A stretch of DNA of 64,000 nucleotides. It comes from Fistulifera solaris (Eukaryota; Bacillariophyta; Bacillariophyceae; Naviculales; Stauroneidaceae). The translations under genes were made by a program, and so were the position numbers. The DNA is taken from NCBI GenBank assembly GCA_030295235.1, contig AP026134.1, forward strand, positions 186,001 to 250,000. The letters run 5' to 3'. Below the pieces are notes generated by a model. That model saw only the letters and a program-made list of their open reading frames with translations, was not told the origin of the DNA and ran no database searches. The first letter of the stretch is position 1; every line of letters begins with the position of its first letter. Positions 53,384-64,000 of the stretch are shown piece after piece.

Positions 53384-55393
53384 ATGGTGCGTAAGATATG
53401 GCTGTTTTTTCTTCTCCTTCACAATGGGAATGCTCGAGATCAGACCGTTATGAATAATATACAAGCCGATGGCACCGTTTTGGAATGCACTGCGATGAAG
53501 AATGACGACAATCGTGGTATCGATGTCATGGATCCAGTTCTGAAGAACGAAGAGAACAATTTGCGGCTACTAAAGCCGGAGGAGAAACGTCGAGCAGAGG
53601 AAATGATGGAGGGGAACCAAGTGAAACAAGAAGAAGAAATGAAAGACGATTTAGAGGAGGAGGAGGAACAAGCCTCGGAAAAGAAAAAGTCGGAAGGAAT
53701 GGATCTAATTGCTTTATTAGATACACCCCAAGCCAAACGACTAATCAAGCGAGCGTTGGATTCGGGCGAACAAGTCGATCTAAGTGCCATTGTGAGTTCC
53801 ACGTTATCGCACACCGTTGCCAACCTCGGCCAACCGAACCTTGGTCAAGCGAAACCAATGATCGCACTGACAGAAAATAATGAGGAAGATAAACTTTCGG
53901 GTGTGGAATTGTTAATGTCCGCGGCATTACGAGATGCGGCGCAACAAGCATCAGGGGATCCATCTCAAAATGTACGTCCCGAGCAGAACAATTTCTTTCA
54001 CCAAGTTGCCAAAGCCATCTCCCGAAGCAATGATCTTGGTCTAGATACGGAGTCGTCTTTACAAAATCTCATCACCATTGCCGCACCCGATCATCCTACG
54101 GAAGGGGAACCGATTGGATTAAGCGATATTGTGCGGGGGAAGCAGATACTCCTAGATACATTAAAACATTTACTCGGTCAGTTGGGACTGCAGTATTTTC
54201 ATCCCATACAAGTGTATTACTACATGATCGATGAGGAAAACAGAAAAGATCCCATATGGAAACGTCATCTTCATCGCTATTTGCCACCAGTTCCGAAAGA
54301 AAAAGTACTACGTATGACGGATGGATTATATCTGTCACAGCTCGCCTACAGCAACAATTGCACACAGATTCAAAGCCATGTTGTTGGAGAATTTCAGATC
54401 GATCCCAACGGCCATAAAGGTCTCTGGACCTTACGAAATTGCTCTGCACATTCCAAACTTTTTCAACCAGCGCATTTTATGATGGTGCAGCAGCCACTAC
54501 CCAAGAGTTCGGTCCCACTCGAGGTAGCCTTGGTTATTCGAGGAACACATCAGCCAGCTGATTTTCTAACGGACGGAGCTCTCAATGCCGTTCCTTACCG
54601 CGGTGGGTTTGTACACGAGGGTGTATGGAACAGTGCGCAGTGGATTCGTGAAACATACGAAAACGATCTCAAAATGCTCTTGCAGCAACATCGAAACACT
54701 CAAAAGAATGCCAAATTACCACTCAAGGTGTATCTCATTGGTCATTCGTTAGGTGGAGCTGCAGCATCTGTAGCGGCTATTGAATTCAACGACGTGCCCG
54801 GATTCGAAGCATACGCAGTCGGCTTCGGGAGTCCATCGTCATTGTCGCCGATTTTGTCTCGGGCCATGAAAAATCGGATTATCACGGTGGTGAACGACGC
54901 TGACTGTGTACCCCGCATGTCGGCAAGATCCATTGTTAGTGCTTGGATACAGATTCTGCAATTCAATTTCACGGATCTGTGTCTAAATGATCTAAATCGG
55001 ATGATGCCCATCATCAAAAGCAAATATGCTGTTTTTGGACCTTTGACCGAAGTCATGCTAAATGATTGGCGTTCGAAAATGGAGGACCAAATCCGGAAAG
55101 AAGCGACAAAGCAATTAAGCAGGACCCAAAAAGCTGTAGCAAACGCGAGCATTGACCAGTATGAAATGTTGATTCCTATTGGTGACTGTGTCCACTTCTA
55201 CCGGGATGGGACATCGTGGCAAAGCGTTTACATCGACTGCCTACAATTCCAAGAAATTGAAGTCGTTCCGCACATGATCGATGACCACTCTGTTTCAGGA
55301 GGCTATTACCCTGGAATGCTCGGCTACCTAAGAAAGCTTGAAAAGAATTTAAACTTCAGGCCTTTGCATGAAGCAGACAAATTAAGTGTATGA
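53384..55393 (+). CDS. Secreted class 3 lipase, second tandem copy
   Basis: A 669-residue intact paralogue of the gene at 50336. The start at 53384 gives a signal peptide MVRKIWLFFLLLHNGNA aligned with the first copy; an in-frame Met at 53354 would spoil it. After ADGTVLECTA and an acidic/Lys linker comes GMDLIALLDTPQAKR, shared with the first copy, then the lipase domain: YRGGFVHEGVWNSAQWI, YLIGHSLGGAAASVA (nucleophile Ser), AVGFGSPSSLS, VVNDADCVPRMS and PHMIDDHSVSGGYYPGM with the likely catalytic His. The linker and the 54000-54120 region have diverged more than the catalytic blocks. Probable extracellular or luminal acylglycerol hydrolase. Confidence 0.88.
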   Translation: MVRKIWLFFLLLHNGNARDQTVMNNIQADGTVLECTAMKNDDNRGIDVMDPVLKNEENNLRLLKPEEKRRAEEMMEGNQVKQEEEMKDDLEEEEEQASEKKKSEGMDLIALLDTPQAKRLIKRALDSGEQVDLSAIVSSTLSHTVANLGQPNLGQAKPMIALTENNEEDKLSGVELLMSAALRDAAQQASGDPSQNVRPEQNNFFHQVAKAISRSNDLGLDTESSLQNLITIAAPDHPTEGEPIGLSDIVRGKQILLDTLKHLLGQLGLQYFHPIQVYYYMIDEENRKDPIWKRHLHRYLPPVPKEKVLRMTDGLYLSQLAYSNNCTQIQSHVVGEFQIDPNGHKGLWTLRNCSAHSKLFQPAHFMMVQQPLPKSSVPLEVALVIRGTHQPADFLTDGALNAVPYRGGFVHEGVWNSAQWIRETYENDLKMLLQQHRNTQKNAKLPLKVYLIGHSLGGAAASVAAIEFNDVPGFEAYAVGFGSPSSLSPILSRAMKNRIITVVNDADCVPRMSARSIVSAWIQILQFNFTDLCLNDLNRMMPIIKSKYAVFGPLTEVMLNDWRSKMEDQIRKEATKQLSRTQKAVANASIDQYEMLIPIGDCVHFYRDGTSWQSVYIDCLQFQEIEVVPHMIDDHSVSGGYYPGMLGYLRKLEKNLNFRPLHEADKLSV

Positions 55394-55455
55394 TTGTGGT
55401 CTAATAACCTTGGTGTGTCTTTTGATTGTTTACTATGTACTACCATGATTTTTGT

Positions 55456-58400
55456 CTACGATGCTTCGACTTGAACTTTTTCTGGTTCTGACATTGGGGG
55501 TGCTGCTTTTGGTGCCAAATCGGAGTTGCTTTGAGTAGGACTTACACGAGCATGAGGAGGGCCTCGTCCCTGTTGTGGTTGGCCTCGTCCTTGCAGATTA
55601 GGAGGTACTCCTCGTCCACGAGCATTGAGAACATGAGGTGGGGGCCCTCCTGGACCTCGATAGTTGGGCGGTGGCTCACCACGCCCACCGCGAATGGGAC
55701 CGCCGCGGACGGGCGGTGGTGCATTCCGAAGATTTGGTGGAGGAACGGATCGCGCGTTGGGAGAAGGGCTACCTCTCGCATTTGGAGAAAGGCTTACTCG
55801 TACATTTGGAGGAAGGCTTGCCCGTGGTGGTTGCGTAGGGCTCCCTCGGACGACCGGAGAAGACGGACCTTGAGCACTTGGTGTGTTGACGGTTATTGGT
55901 GTCGGTTTCGGTTTTGTCGCCTTCTGATTGTGCACTGATGCTCCTGCTGCTCCAACGCGCTCGAGCTCTGAAAGCAATATTTCGCTGGCCCATGAGCTGA
56001 ACTCAGTGTCACCCTTCCACTCTTCGGTAACCATGAGGTTCGATAAATAAGTCACCGTCTGTAGCGTTTTTTCGAACAATGGAGACACTTTACCCCGACG
56101 TCCCTGTCGTAAGTTTTCTCGTGCGAGTTGGGCAAACTGTTGCATAATATCAACCAAATCGTCGCGGATTTCTTTGTCGTGGCTCAAATGAGGTAAAACG
56201 TGCGAAGCAAGTTGACCGAGTAACGAGAAAGTAGTCCCACGACTCGCGTCCGCAGTCACCGGGGTTGTTTGTTCGCCATCAAATACATGATGTCAATCCA
56301 CTTATCTCCGTTAATCTCACTGATATCGGTTCGAATCACCACACGTCTGAAACATTTAGCACCTTCTGAGGACAGTTCAGCATCGGAAGATCTGCAGACC
56401 GTGTAAATTGCAACAGCCATATTCTGGAAAAGCTCTTCGTTCGGAGCTGCTTTTGTGGCGTCCTCAACCTTTCTCTCAGTCTGTTGCAACTCCAATTCGA
56501 CGATGTGACGATATACTTTCTCCAAACATAGCATGGCAGGTACCGAAAAAGCGACATCGCCTTGATAGAATGCGAGGACGAAACGTATAAGAATTTTGGA
56601 GATTTCGATCGAAGCATCCATGGTCAATATAGAATGCTCTTCTGTATTGGTAGTATCCTGAGCGTCCACCTGGGAAAGAGCGTATTCGACTGTGGATGCT
56701 ATTCCATCGAAAACAAACACTCGAGAATTGTTGAAATGAGCTAGCGTGTCCATCGTATCACCAAGGAACGTCCAGTCATTCGGCGTGTCGAACAAGAAGT
56801 AGCTGTTTCGTAAAACAATCGCAAGACCACAAGCCATGCGGTCGGCAATGACCTTGATGAAATTTTTGGGTAAAGACATCATTACGAGATGCAAAGAAGC
56901 TTTTAGCTGGCCTCGTGTCTAAAGCAGATATGACGTGTTAGATCAATTGCCCAAAAACGCCTGCCTCCGAGAACTCCTTAATATCCTCTAGCTTACCTCT
57001 TCAATATCATATAAATGTATACAGCATCGGAGGATCGTAACCACAATTCTTTCGATCACAAACGGAGCAGGTACTTTGGTCGAAGTAACAGTGCTAAGCA
57101 CCACTTCAAACTTGTTCAAGAAAGGTATGAACCACTCGAGTGCATGATCTCGGTTCGACAACAGGGCTCTTGTGGCTAATTCAATACTAAAGATTGCATG
57201 CTGTTCACCCACAGGATCATGTTTAAATGGGAAATCATCCAAGCAGTCGATTTGTAGCTGTATTTTTCGTTTCACATCTGACTGGCCCGTTGCAAGATGA
57301 ACGACAGCCTCAACATCGGACGCTTCTGCTATTTCCAAGAGAGCTTTCGCAACCTTTGAGAGCTTGTTTCTTCTTCCCGGTAGTCCCAGTTGATCTGCCA
57401 GCTCGTCGGTGTCTTTGGAAGTTCTTCTAAAAATTGACCGAAGCCATCCTTTATTCTTTGCTGCCTTCTCTTCTTCGCTGTGGGCACGGTATACTTCTTC
57501 TAATCGCCTCTGCGAAGTTTTTGCAAAGGTAGATTGAGGTAGAACGTTGCCATTACTGTCAGCAAAATCATCCAAGTCCGTCATCCCACCAGGCAGCGCA
57601 TGTGCGTCTCGAAGGGCGCAAATACATTCGATAAAAGACGGCCAAGCTGATACAACTCGAGCAGTATATTTCCGGACGACAATGAAACCGCAGTCCAATG
57701 CAAGTAGACCTCTATGATATGTGCTTCCAGTGATGTCGACGTCCTCCTTGCCTCCGTATGAACAAAGTAATCCATAGGGAATTGGGCGCCCAAGTCCATC
57801 ACTGTCGAAGTCGTCGTCCCCCTCCTTGCCAAGATGCGAATCGTTGGCAGTTTGGCTACCTGAGCTGTCTGTAACTATTGCGTTCATCACATAGTCCGTA
57901 CCCATAGGGAGTAAAATATTTAAAACTTCATCAAGAATAGAGCCGCACTCGAAATATGCCGCAACCTTACAGATTGTTTGAAGACCATTGAGTGCCTTCA
58001 CCACCAAGCCGTCATCCCAAGAGCGCTGAAAAATCCCAGCAAAAGCTTGAATGGCTGGCTTTGCGAGTCCAATGAACATCTCTTTGTGGTGGAATCCAGC
58101 GACCTGACTTGTTGAACGTGAAACACCAGCTTGTGAAAAGAACGGCAACGCTACTTCCCCTTTCTTCGATATCATGTTATCCCAGACCTTACGGAAGTCC
58201 TCTTGCTCGCCGTGCTGTTTAATAATATCACCCAATTCCTTTCGTACTTCGATTTGCTTGTTTTTGATCTGGTTATAAAGTTCTACAAGAAAGTCTTCTG
58301 GTAGATCTTCCCCGTCATTGATGCCACGGTTATTCTTTATAAATTGCTCCAATGTCATGCGATTTTCTTGTTTGATCATCGGATTGTGCAGGTCAGTGTT

Positions 58401-61223
58401 AAGCATAATTGTGGAAAATGCTAACACAAAAACAGCATCTGCACTTTTAAAGAAAGACGTTTCTCCTTGTTGCCTGTACAGCTCCTTAGAGAACGACTCC
58501 ATGATTCGGTCGATACATTGTGCTTCACCTGGCAATCGAAACTTGGACAAGAATTTGCGCAGCGCTGCGTCAAATGTCATATCTGAAAAGTCATACCTTC
58601 CGACAAACGCATGCCGAACGGCGGCGTTAAACGGATACGCATCATCAGGTCCCTTGCTCAGATAAATGCCTACTTTGGCTTTGTCTAGCATTGATGCTGT
58701 GAACAAAATATCAGCGACACCCTCGACTGATTCTTTGGACCCTAAGACACCCTCTTTGACCGCAAGATCTAGCCACTCCGAGCTGGAAGATGAAGAATTA
58801 AAGACACGAGCAATTTTAACCAGTGCATGCTTTCGGCGCTTTCTTTCGTGTAACTCCTCGGTTGTTATTTGGCTAGCGTCATTGGGATCCCACGAGCGCG
58901 ATGATTCCGCCTCTGAAATACCGCTATCTGCTCTTGATGACTCTTTGAATGCAGCTGCTTTTCCTGTACATCGTTTAGCAATCGATTCAAGAACGGACAA
59001 CAATCCCTCCATAGAGAGACGGTGGAGGTGGGTGACGGGCGAGACCTGGTTACTAACTGCGGGGTCCCGGATGCTAGCGATGACCGACTCAGTAGCACTT
59101 GGCTTTTTCGAAATCTTGCGGCTCGCCATACCTTCGTCGGAGGGAATCGGAGCGCTGTGCTTTGAAGCCATGTCAACATCCTCGTTCTCCGTGTAGTCAG
59201 CGTTGCTTTCATCCGAAAAAATACCTTCTTCCTCCCATCCAACTGGCGTTGCCGCCTTTCCTAACGCGGTAACGATAGCTTCGTATAAATTACTACAAGC
59301 CACATCGCAATCGTAGTTCAAATAGATATCCTGCACCATATCTGGTTCTTGGCAGAACTCCACCAGCGACTCGAGGGCGACTTCTCGTTCTTCCGGCGAG
59401 TGCCGTACACATGCATCATCATTAATGATTCGCATATGAATCGACGTCAAGAAAACTTCTAAAGGTACTTTGAGCTCATTTCGGATGGACTGAAATAAAT
59501 TGAAAATCACACGCAAAGTCAAAGAGAGCAGGGATAAATCATGACTCGAATGACTCCATTGCAACAAGTATCGACAAACGTCATTCTGCAAGATTTGAAC
59601 TTCTTCACGGGTCAAAGGTTCACGACACGCTTCAAGAGCAATGTTTACCAACGTCAACCCATTGGTCACGACCGAATGATTGACTTGCTTCAGCTTGGAG
59701 TCAGCACCCTTGAACTTCTTTCCAGGATTCGAAGTGGCATCTCCATCGGAGGTTACTTCGGTATGTTTGGGATTCAACAATGTAACGAGTTTTTCCAGTA
59801 TTTCTTTACGCGCTTGCATCACGGGTTCATACCCGGGGGCGGCAAAGACTTGGAGTACAATTTGCGAAAGAGCGGAAAACGCTGCGCTCTTCAAGAGCGG
59901 AGTGGCCTTTTCCGCTCGGTGACTCACGTGCAAACACGTGTCCATGAGTCGAGAAATGGTACGAGCTTGGACCAAGTGGACGGCATCGTCCTGCATGGAC
60001 GTTCGTACAACGAGAGCGGCTACGTCCAAAAGTTTCAAGACAGTCTGCTCATCGTCAAATAATAAATCATCCTTGGCACCAGACTTGCGACGACGAAGAT
60101 GCGCGAGGCTGCGATTCTAACGGGCCGCAAATGACTACCACCCGAATCGGAGTTGTCGGCATCGCCTTGATTCGACATAACACCGGTGACTGTTTCTTCG
60201 AATGTGCAACTCAAGAGGGCTTCGGCTATGCGCATAACCGCACCCAAAGGTTCTTTGTTATCTTGATACGAAATCGAAGACGACGACGGAGACACAAAAC
60301 CATACAACACAAATTTGTGCAGCGACCCGAGTGCTTTCCCTGTAACGATCGCGGAAATTTCCGGCAACTCAATACATTGACAAAAGGGTTCCAAGTAGTT
60401 AACATCAATGACCAGATCCGGTTGCATCGCCACGAGCTCTGCCGCCGCTGTCACCTGCGTATGCAGATCTTGTAGTGCTTGTACTACCGGGTGCGAGGTA
60501 GAATTGAGGTCTTCATCGTCATCGACGATTTCTTGCGTGAATCGCGATCGACTGACGTACCGCTGATCCCGAAGAACTGTCAGTACATTGTGAATCTCAC
60601 CCTTGATGACCTTGATAGCCGCACGAGAAGGGATGCGATGCTGAGACGTCTGGAGGGGAGATACGTGCCACTGGACGCGTTACTTCCTTCTCCGCGCACG
60701 GATTAGCTGTCTCTACTGGCTCCGCGTCTTTTTTATGCTCCAGTTCTTCGTTCCGATCCTCAAATTGCTCTGTAGGCTCTCGATCGTCGATACTATCTGG
60801 CACTGCAACCTCGGAAGCATCGATCGGAAAAGTGGTCTCTTCCTTGCAGGGGCTAGCCTCTTTATCCGTTTCAACCACATCTTGAGATGATTCCGCATTC
60901 TCATCGGTAAGTGGATTATCCTTGTTTGAGCCGTCGGTGTGCGTACCATTGCTTCGGTCCTCGACGAGATTTTCATCATCAACAGCGACATCGTCTGAAT
61001 TTAATTCTCCTTCACGTTTGTTGATCAGGTCATCAGCTTCTTCTGCCGGTACCGAAACTCTGATATCCTCGGGCGCGTCCGAAACGGCTGTTTCATTTTC
61101 ATCTGGATTGCTGCTGTATTCACCATCCGATGTATCGACTGTATCCATAGTACTCGCGCTCGTTCGTTTCGTTTCAATGCTAAACAATCCCGAGACAATG
61201 GTGCTGGTGTCCATGCCCAACAA
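55456..61223 (-). CDS. GBF1: GBF1/GNOM-type Sec7 ARF-GEF (three frame breaks, one clear intron)
   Basis: A large guanine nucleotide exchange factor for ARF GTPases acting at the Golgi, 1,896 residues after corrections. An acidic N-terminal extension of about 185 residues precedes the DCB domain (IKVIKGEIHNVLTVLRDQRY, ALGSLHKFVLYGFV, CTFEET). HUS/linker sequence and the Sec7 domain (about 58070-58740) follow: VADILFTASMLDKAKVGIYL, FRLPGEAQCIDRIMESF with the Glu finger, AFSTIMLNTDLHNPMI and NNRGINDGEDLP. HDS regions follow, then after a 78-nt intron (56919-56996) TRGQLKASLHLVMMS. The tail is Pro/Arg/Gly-rich. Breaks: one extra base in G4 60655-60658, one missing near 60105, and one missing in G4 56261-56264. 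It is convergent with lipase 2, with about 60 bp between stops. Confidence 0.9.
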
Positions 61224-61692
61224 ACGATACTATTGCCACGTCGCTGTCCGAATCAAGAAGAAGATCAAGTCAATTGTATATTCGAGTTAGAAAGTCACTT
61301 TTTGTTTTCTATTTTAATTCGCAACAACAAAGCCGGGTAACAGAACGGCTTTCCTCTCATGTGGTCTTTTTTCTCCACCATTTTGGGGTTTTTGTTGTTT
61401 CGCCCCCCATCCCCCATCGCAAATGTCTCTTCCAAATGTATGGAGAAAGAAGCCGCAGACAGTTGGAACTGAAGTACATTATAGACTATACTGGCTCCAA
61501 AAAGGGCTTCTTTTATAACCACTAAAAGTACAATCAATGACCCTTTCAGAAAGTGATTTGGCGAAAGGTCATTTCGCGGGGTTTTGGGTCATTATTTGTA
61601 GAGTTTATGCGTTCGTCACAAAATTCCAGTCACGAGCTCGTCACCCGAACTGGGAGTTATAAGATAGATAGTTCGTTTCGACTCTTTGTCCT
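61224..61692. other. Intergenic spacer
   Basis: Upstream of the ARF-GEF gene and 3' of the pseudouridine synthase gene; no gene is seen. Confidence 0.45.
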
Positions 61693-62665
61693 CTACCATG
61701 ATGTCATATCCGAATGCCCTGATGTTGCACATCCACCAAAAAAAAGACCGTGCGGTGGAGCCATGCCAGGAGCCAACGCGCGATTGCGGGCCGCCATCAA
61801 GGAAGGAATGTCGTGTGGGCGCAAACGTCCCTTCCCCACTTGGACCAAACAGCCGGTCAGATTGCGGACCTGTCGGTATACGAACGAATTTCCTTCAAAT
61901 TGAATGGTGATGAGTTGACAACGGGAACTCTTGTCAATGGTTGTACCCCATAGCAATGGTTCGAAATCATTCAAATCCCTAGCATTCACCCGCACTGCAG
62001 ATAAATTCACTATAGGAGATATTCGTTGACACCCTTTGCCCCGAAAGGACGAAAAGTCATGTTCTCCTACCAGCATATCGGCAGCTTGTTGCATGGCTTC
62101 AATGTTGAGAGGATTCTGGGAATGAATTCTCCAAGCCCGATCCCATTCAAAAGGTACCATCCAATCCAAATCACCGTCATGCGAATGAATGATGCGATAA
62201 ACATACGTCCGTTGGGTGGCACTGAAACGAGCATTCCAATCCACCAGCAAAGGTTGTGTCGGATCTTGTTGTGCCCATGGATTGGGCATTTGTTGCGGGG
62301 CTTCCATGACACGGAGAATCCGTACATCACGATCGATGCGTTCTCGGAGGAGTCGTCGTTTCCCTTCCTCTCTTTCATGTAGTCGTTGCAAATAAAAATT
62401 TAAGCCCCTATGAATTTGTTCACACGTCCATTTTTGATGTCGAAGATCGACATGAAACGTATTTTGAGGGCATGCACGCCCCGATCGGTGCGACTACTGA
62501 CTTGGAGGTTTTCCCAGGTAGTACCCGCCAAGGATTGCAACGCTTGACGTACACAGCCTTCGACGGTGCGATGCTGCTCTCCTTGATACGAGAATCCCAA
62601 AAGGAGGATCCATGGTATTGGAGACTCAAAAGGTAACGCTGAAACCCTCCCCGCACGGCTGCCAT
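61693..62665 (-). CDS. TruA-family tRNA pseudouridine synthase (two frame breaks)
   Basis: A 324-residue protein after adding one base to A4 62599-62602 and one to T4 62462-62465. The start MAAVRGGFQRYLLSLQYHGSSF resembles the TruA opening (YDGTxFxG), continuing as LGFSYQGEQHRTVEGCVRQAL. The catalytic Asp is in SSRTDRGVHALKNTF. Later come FSATQRTYVYRIIH, HDFSSFRGKGCQ and FEGNSFVYRQVRNLTGCLVQVG, all TruA landmarks. TruA enzymes modify U38-40 of the tRNA anticodon arm. Eukaryotes have several paralogues (PUS1/PUS3-like and organellar); the compact size suggests a bacterial-type, possibly organellar enzyme, but no clear presequence is seen. Confidence 0.88.
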
Positions 62666-62920
62666 GGTCGTTTGGGATCTGAAAAAAAATGAAGGAACAA
62701 AAACAACTAATCTCATCGTCGTTCGTCGTGTGGACCGTGTGGACGGACAGAGCTAGCGAGACGATGGACAGACACACTATTATTATTATTATTTGAAGTT
62801 TTGGGTTTTGGGGGTACCAGTAAGGTTTACGGGGTATTTCCTTCCAACGACGACTCGAACCTAAATCCAGTCCCTACCTGGAAATGACTAGAGGTCCGTC
62901 CTTCACACGCACAACAATAG

Positions 62921-63804
62921 ATGAACGAGAAACGGTTGCGACACAAAACAGCACCAAAGCGATCATTTGTTGGCATTCAATCCGTCATAATTCACCAGAA
63001 CAAAGGCATTCGTTCATTCGTTCAACTATTTCTCGAAAGAATGATACATGTCGTTAACGATTGGTTGGGAACATTCGTTTTCTGGTCGGTAATTCTCGTG
63101 GTTTGTTACATTGTCCTAGCTTTGCTCATACACATTCCCAGTCTTCTTCGTCCTACTATCATTCATTATCCGTGGCCTTTGCTGAAAGAAAAAGAAGATG
63201 TTAAGGTCGCATTGGCGGGTTCCTACAATCCACCGCATCGGGGACATTTGGCGATGCTTCTGTATCTTTCGAAACGATACACTCACGTCCTGGCCATCCT
63301 GGGAGTCAATCCTGTCAAACAGTATCAGGTTTCTCCCGAAACACGGGCGGCCTTGTTACGAAAAATGTTGCAGGAGGCGGGCGTGACGAATGTACAAGTA
63401 CAAGGTACGTTACGACCGTATGTGTGCGGAACAAAGCCGGAATGGAGGACTCAACCGACGTGTGTATCCTTCCAGTGGTACAAGGATACATATGGCGAAG
63501 TGCCAAACGACAAGGCGTCCGTCTCTTCTTTCGCGGCATTCGTAGTTGGTCACAGGATGGTCGGGAGGAACGACACTTACAGTTTTTGAATATTTGGGGA
63601 CCCTTGTTGTACGGACCTTTGGTTTGGCCCATTCCGACCCGTTATTTGGAAGGGAAACCGGAATACAATCACGTGAGTTCGACGTTGGTTCGTGACATTT
63701 TGGGGCGGAATGATGATTCGCAAAAGCCAGCGTTGCAACAGTTGGTACCCGACTGTGTAGTTCATGACATTACGCGCTTGTATGGTTCTATCAAAGAATC
63801 TTAG
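62921..63804 (+). CDS. CoaD-like phosphopantetheine adenylyltransferase with an N-terminal membrane anchor, two exons
   Basis: Exons 62921-63404 and 63476-63804 (71-nt intron, GTACGT...TCCAG) join in frame (VQVQ|VVQGYIW) to 270 residues. The nucleotidyltransferase signature GSYNPPHRGHL holds the (T/H)xGH motif. GVNPVKQYQVSPETRAALLR, RLFFRGIRSWSQDGREER (compare the CoaD RGLR...DFE) and YNHVSSTLVRDIL (compare SSSLVRE) place it with bacterial-type PPAT, which makes dephospho-CoA. Before the domain, a basic leader and a strong hydrophobic segment (FVFWSVILVVCYIVLALLIH, about residues 50-70) predict a single membrane anchor, which bacterial CoaD lacks. An alternative is an NMNAT-like enzyme, but the C-terminal motif favours PPAT. 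Confidence 0.8.
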
Positions 63805-64000
63805 ACAGCAACAACCACACACAACAAAAACGGCGATTCATGCGAGGGAGAGACTTGTGTTGGCATGAAAAAGATGACGATCATCCAGCGCTTTCCGTTA
63901 CTCTTGATGCACTTTGCCTCTACTATTGCGATTTTACTATGCAACAAAGGATGGAGTGTATGATTGTATTCTTTGACTAACAGATGGAGATCTTGATCCA
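63805..64000. other. 3' flank of the PPAT-like gene
   Basis: No gene is recognised before the window ends. Confidence 0.4.

Noticed and set aside
60131-60475. Arg-rich plus-strand frame over the ARF-GEF 5' part
   Set aside because: It is the antisense of conserved DCB-domain codons.
62921-63804. Frameshift in the PPAT-like gene
   Set aside because: A GTACGT...TCCAG intron at 63405-63475 restores the frame exactly, so no sequence error is needed.
1-64000. tRNA genes, rRNA genes, CRISPR arrays
   Set aside because: I saw no convincing cloverleaf, rRNA segment or regularly spaced repeat array by eye; a tRNAscan-SE run would settle the tRNA question.

Overview
This is a compact eukaryotic nuclear segment, most likely from a diatom or a close stramenopile relative. 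Four things point there: short introns (about 60-250 nt, GTAAG/GTATG donors and YAG acceptors) sparsely spread through genes packed on both strands; a Ty1/copia element with the WHVDD-type reverse transcriptase box and LLDNQST protease motif that I associate with diatom CoDi elements; a DGD-type galactolipid synthase, implying a plastid; and a secreted CBM14 chitin-binding protein. Species cannot be fixed from the sequence alone.

Layout. 1-6.1 kb: an acidic putative mitochondrial protein, a 333-bp MITE, and three tandem members of an unrecognised Arg/Ser-rich family, the first decayed. 6.1-9.9 kb: an EXPERA/EBP-like sterol isomerase and a molybdenum cofactor sulfurase. 10.4-20.3 kb: chitin-binding protein, TMEM184/DUF300 protein, secreted PI-PLC-X protein, five-exon DGDG synthase and guanylate kinase. 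20.3-27.1 kb: NAT9-like acetyltransferase, a 5.3-kb copia element with 260-bp LTRs and a CGCAT target duplication, and a small two-exon membrane protein gene. 27.2-35.1 kb: TLC-domain protein, methyltransferase, a TPX2/SxIP/transmembrane protein, GPI mannosyltransferase III (PIG-B) and ribosomal protein eS17. 35.5-49.9 kb: Vms1/ANKZF1-like release factor, SDR, FAM86-like methyltransferase, glycyl-tRNA synthetase, a multi-zinc-ribbon UPF0148-type protein, ribosomal protein uS11, a mitochondrial ACT-domain protein and a class IV-like HDAC. 50.3-63.8 kb: two tandem class 3 lipases, a GBF1/GNOM-type ARF-GEF, a TruA-family pseudouridine synthase and a membrane-anchored CoaD-like PPAT.

These are mostly independent housekeeping genes, not one operon-like system. 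Loose themes are lipid and membrane biology (EBP, DGD, PI-PLC, TLC, PIG-B, lipases, ARF-GEF) and translation (eS17, uS11, GlyRS, TruA, Vms1, FAM86). The strongest global signal is about twenty one-base frame breaks, almost all in mononucleotide runs, that split otherwise conserved genes. The two copies of the retrotransposon LTR differ only by the same kind of run-length change, which argues for consensus sequencing error over gene decay. Gene spans below are therefore given end to end across these breaks.
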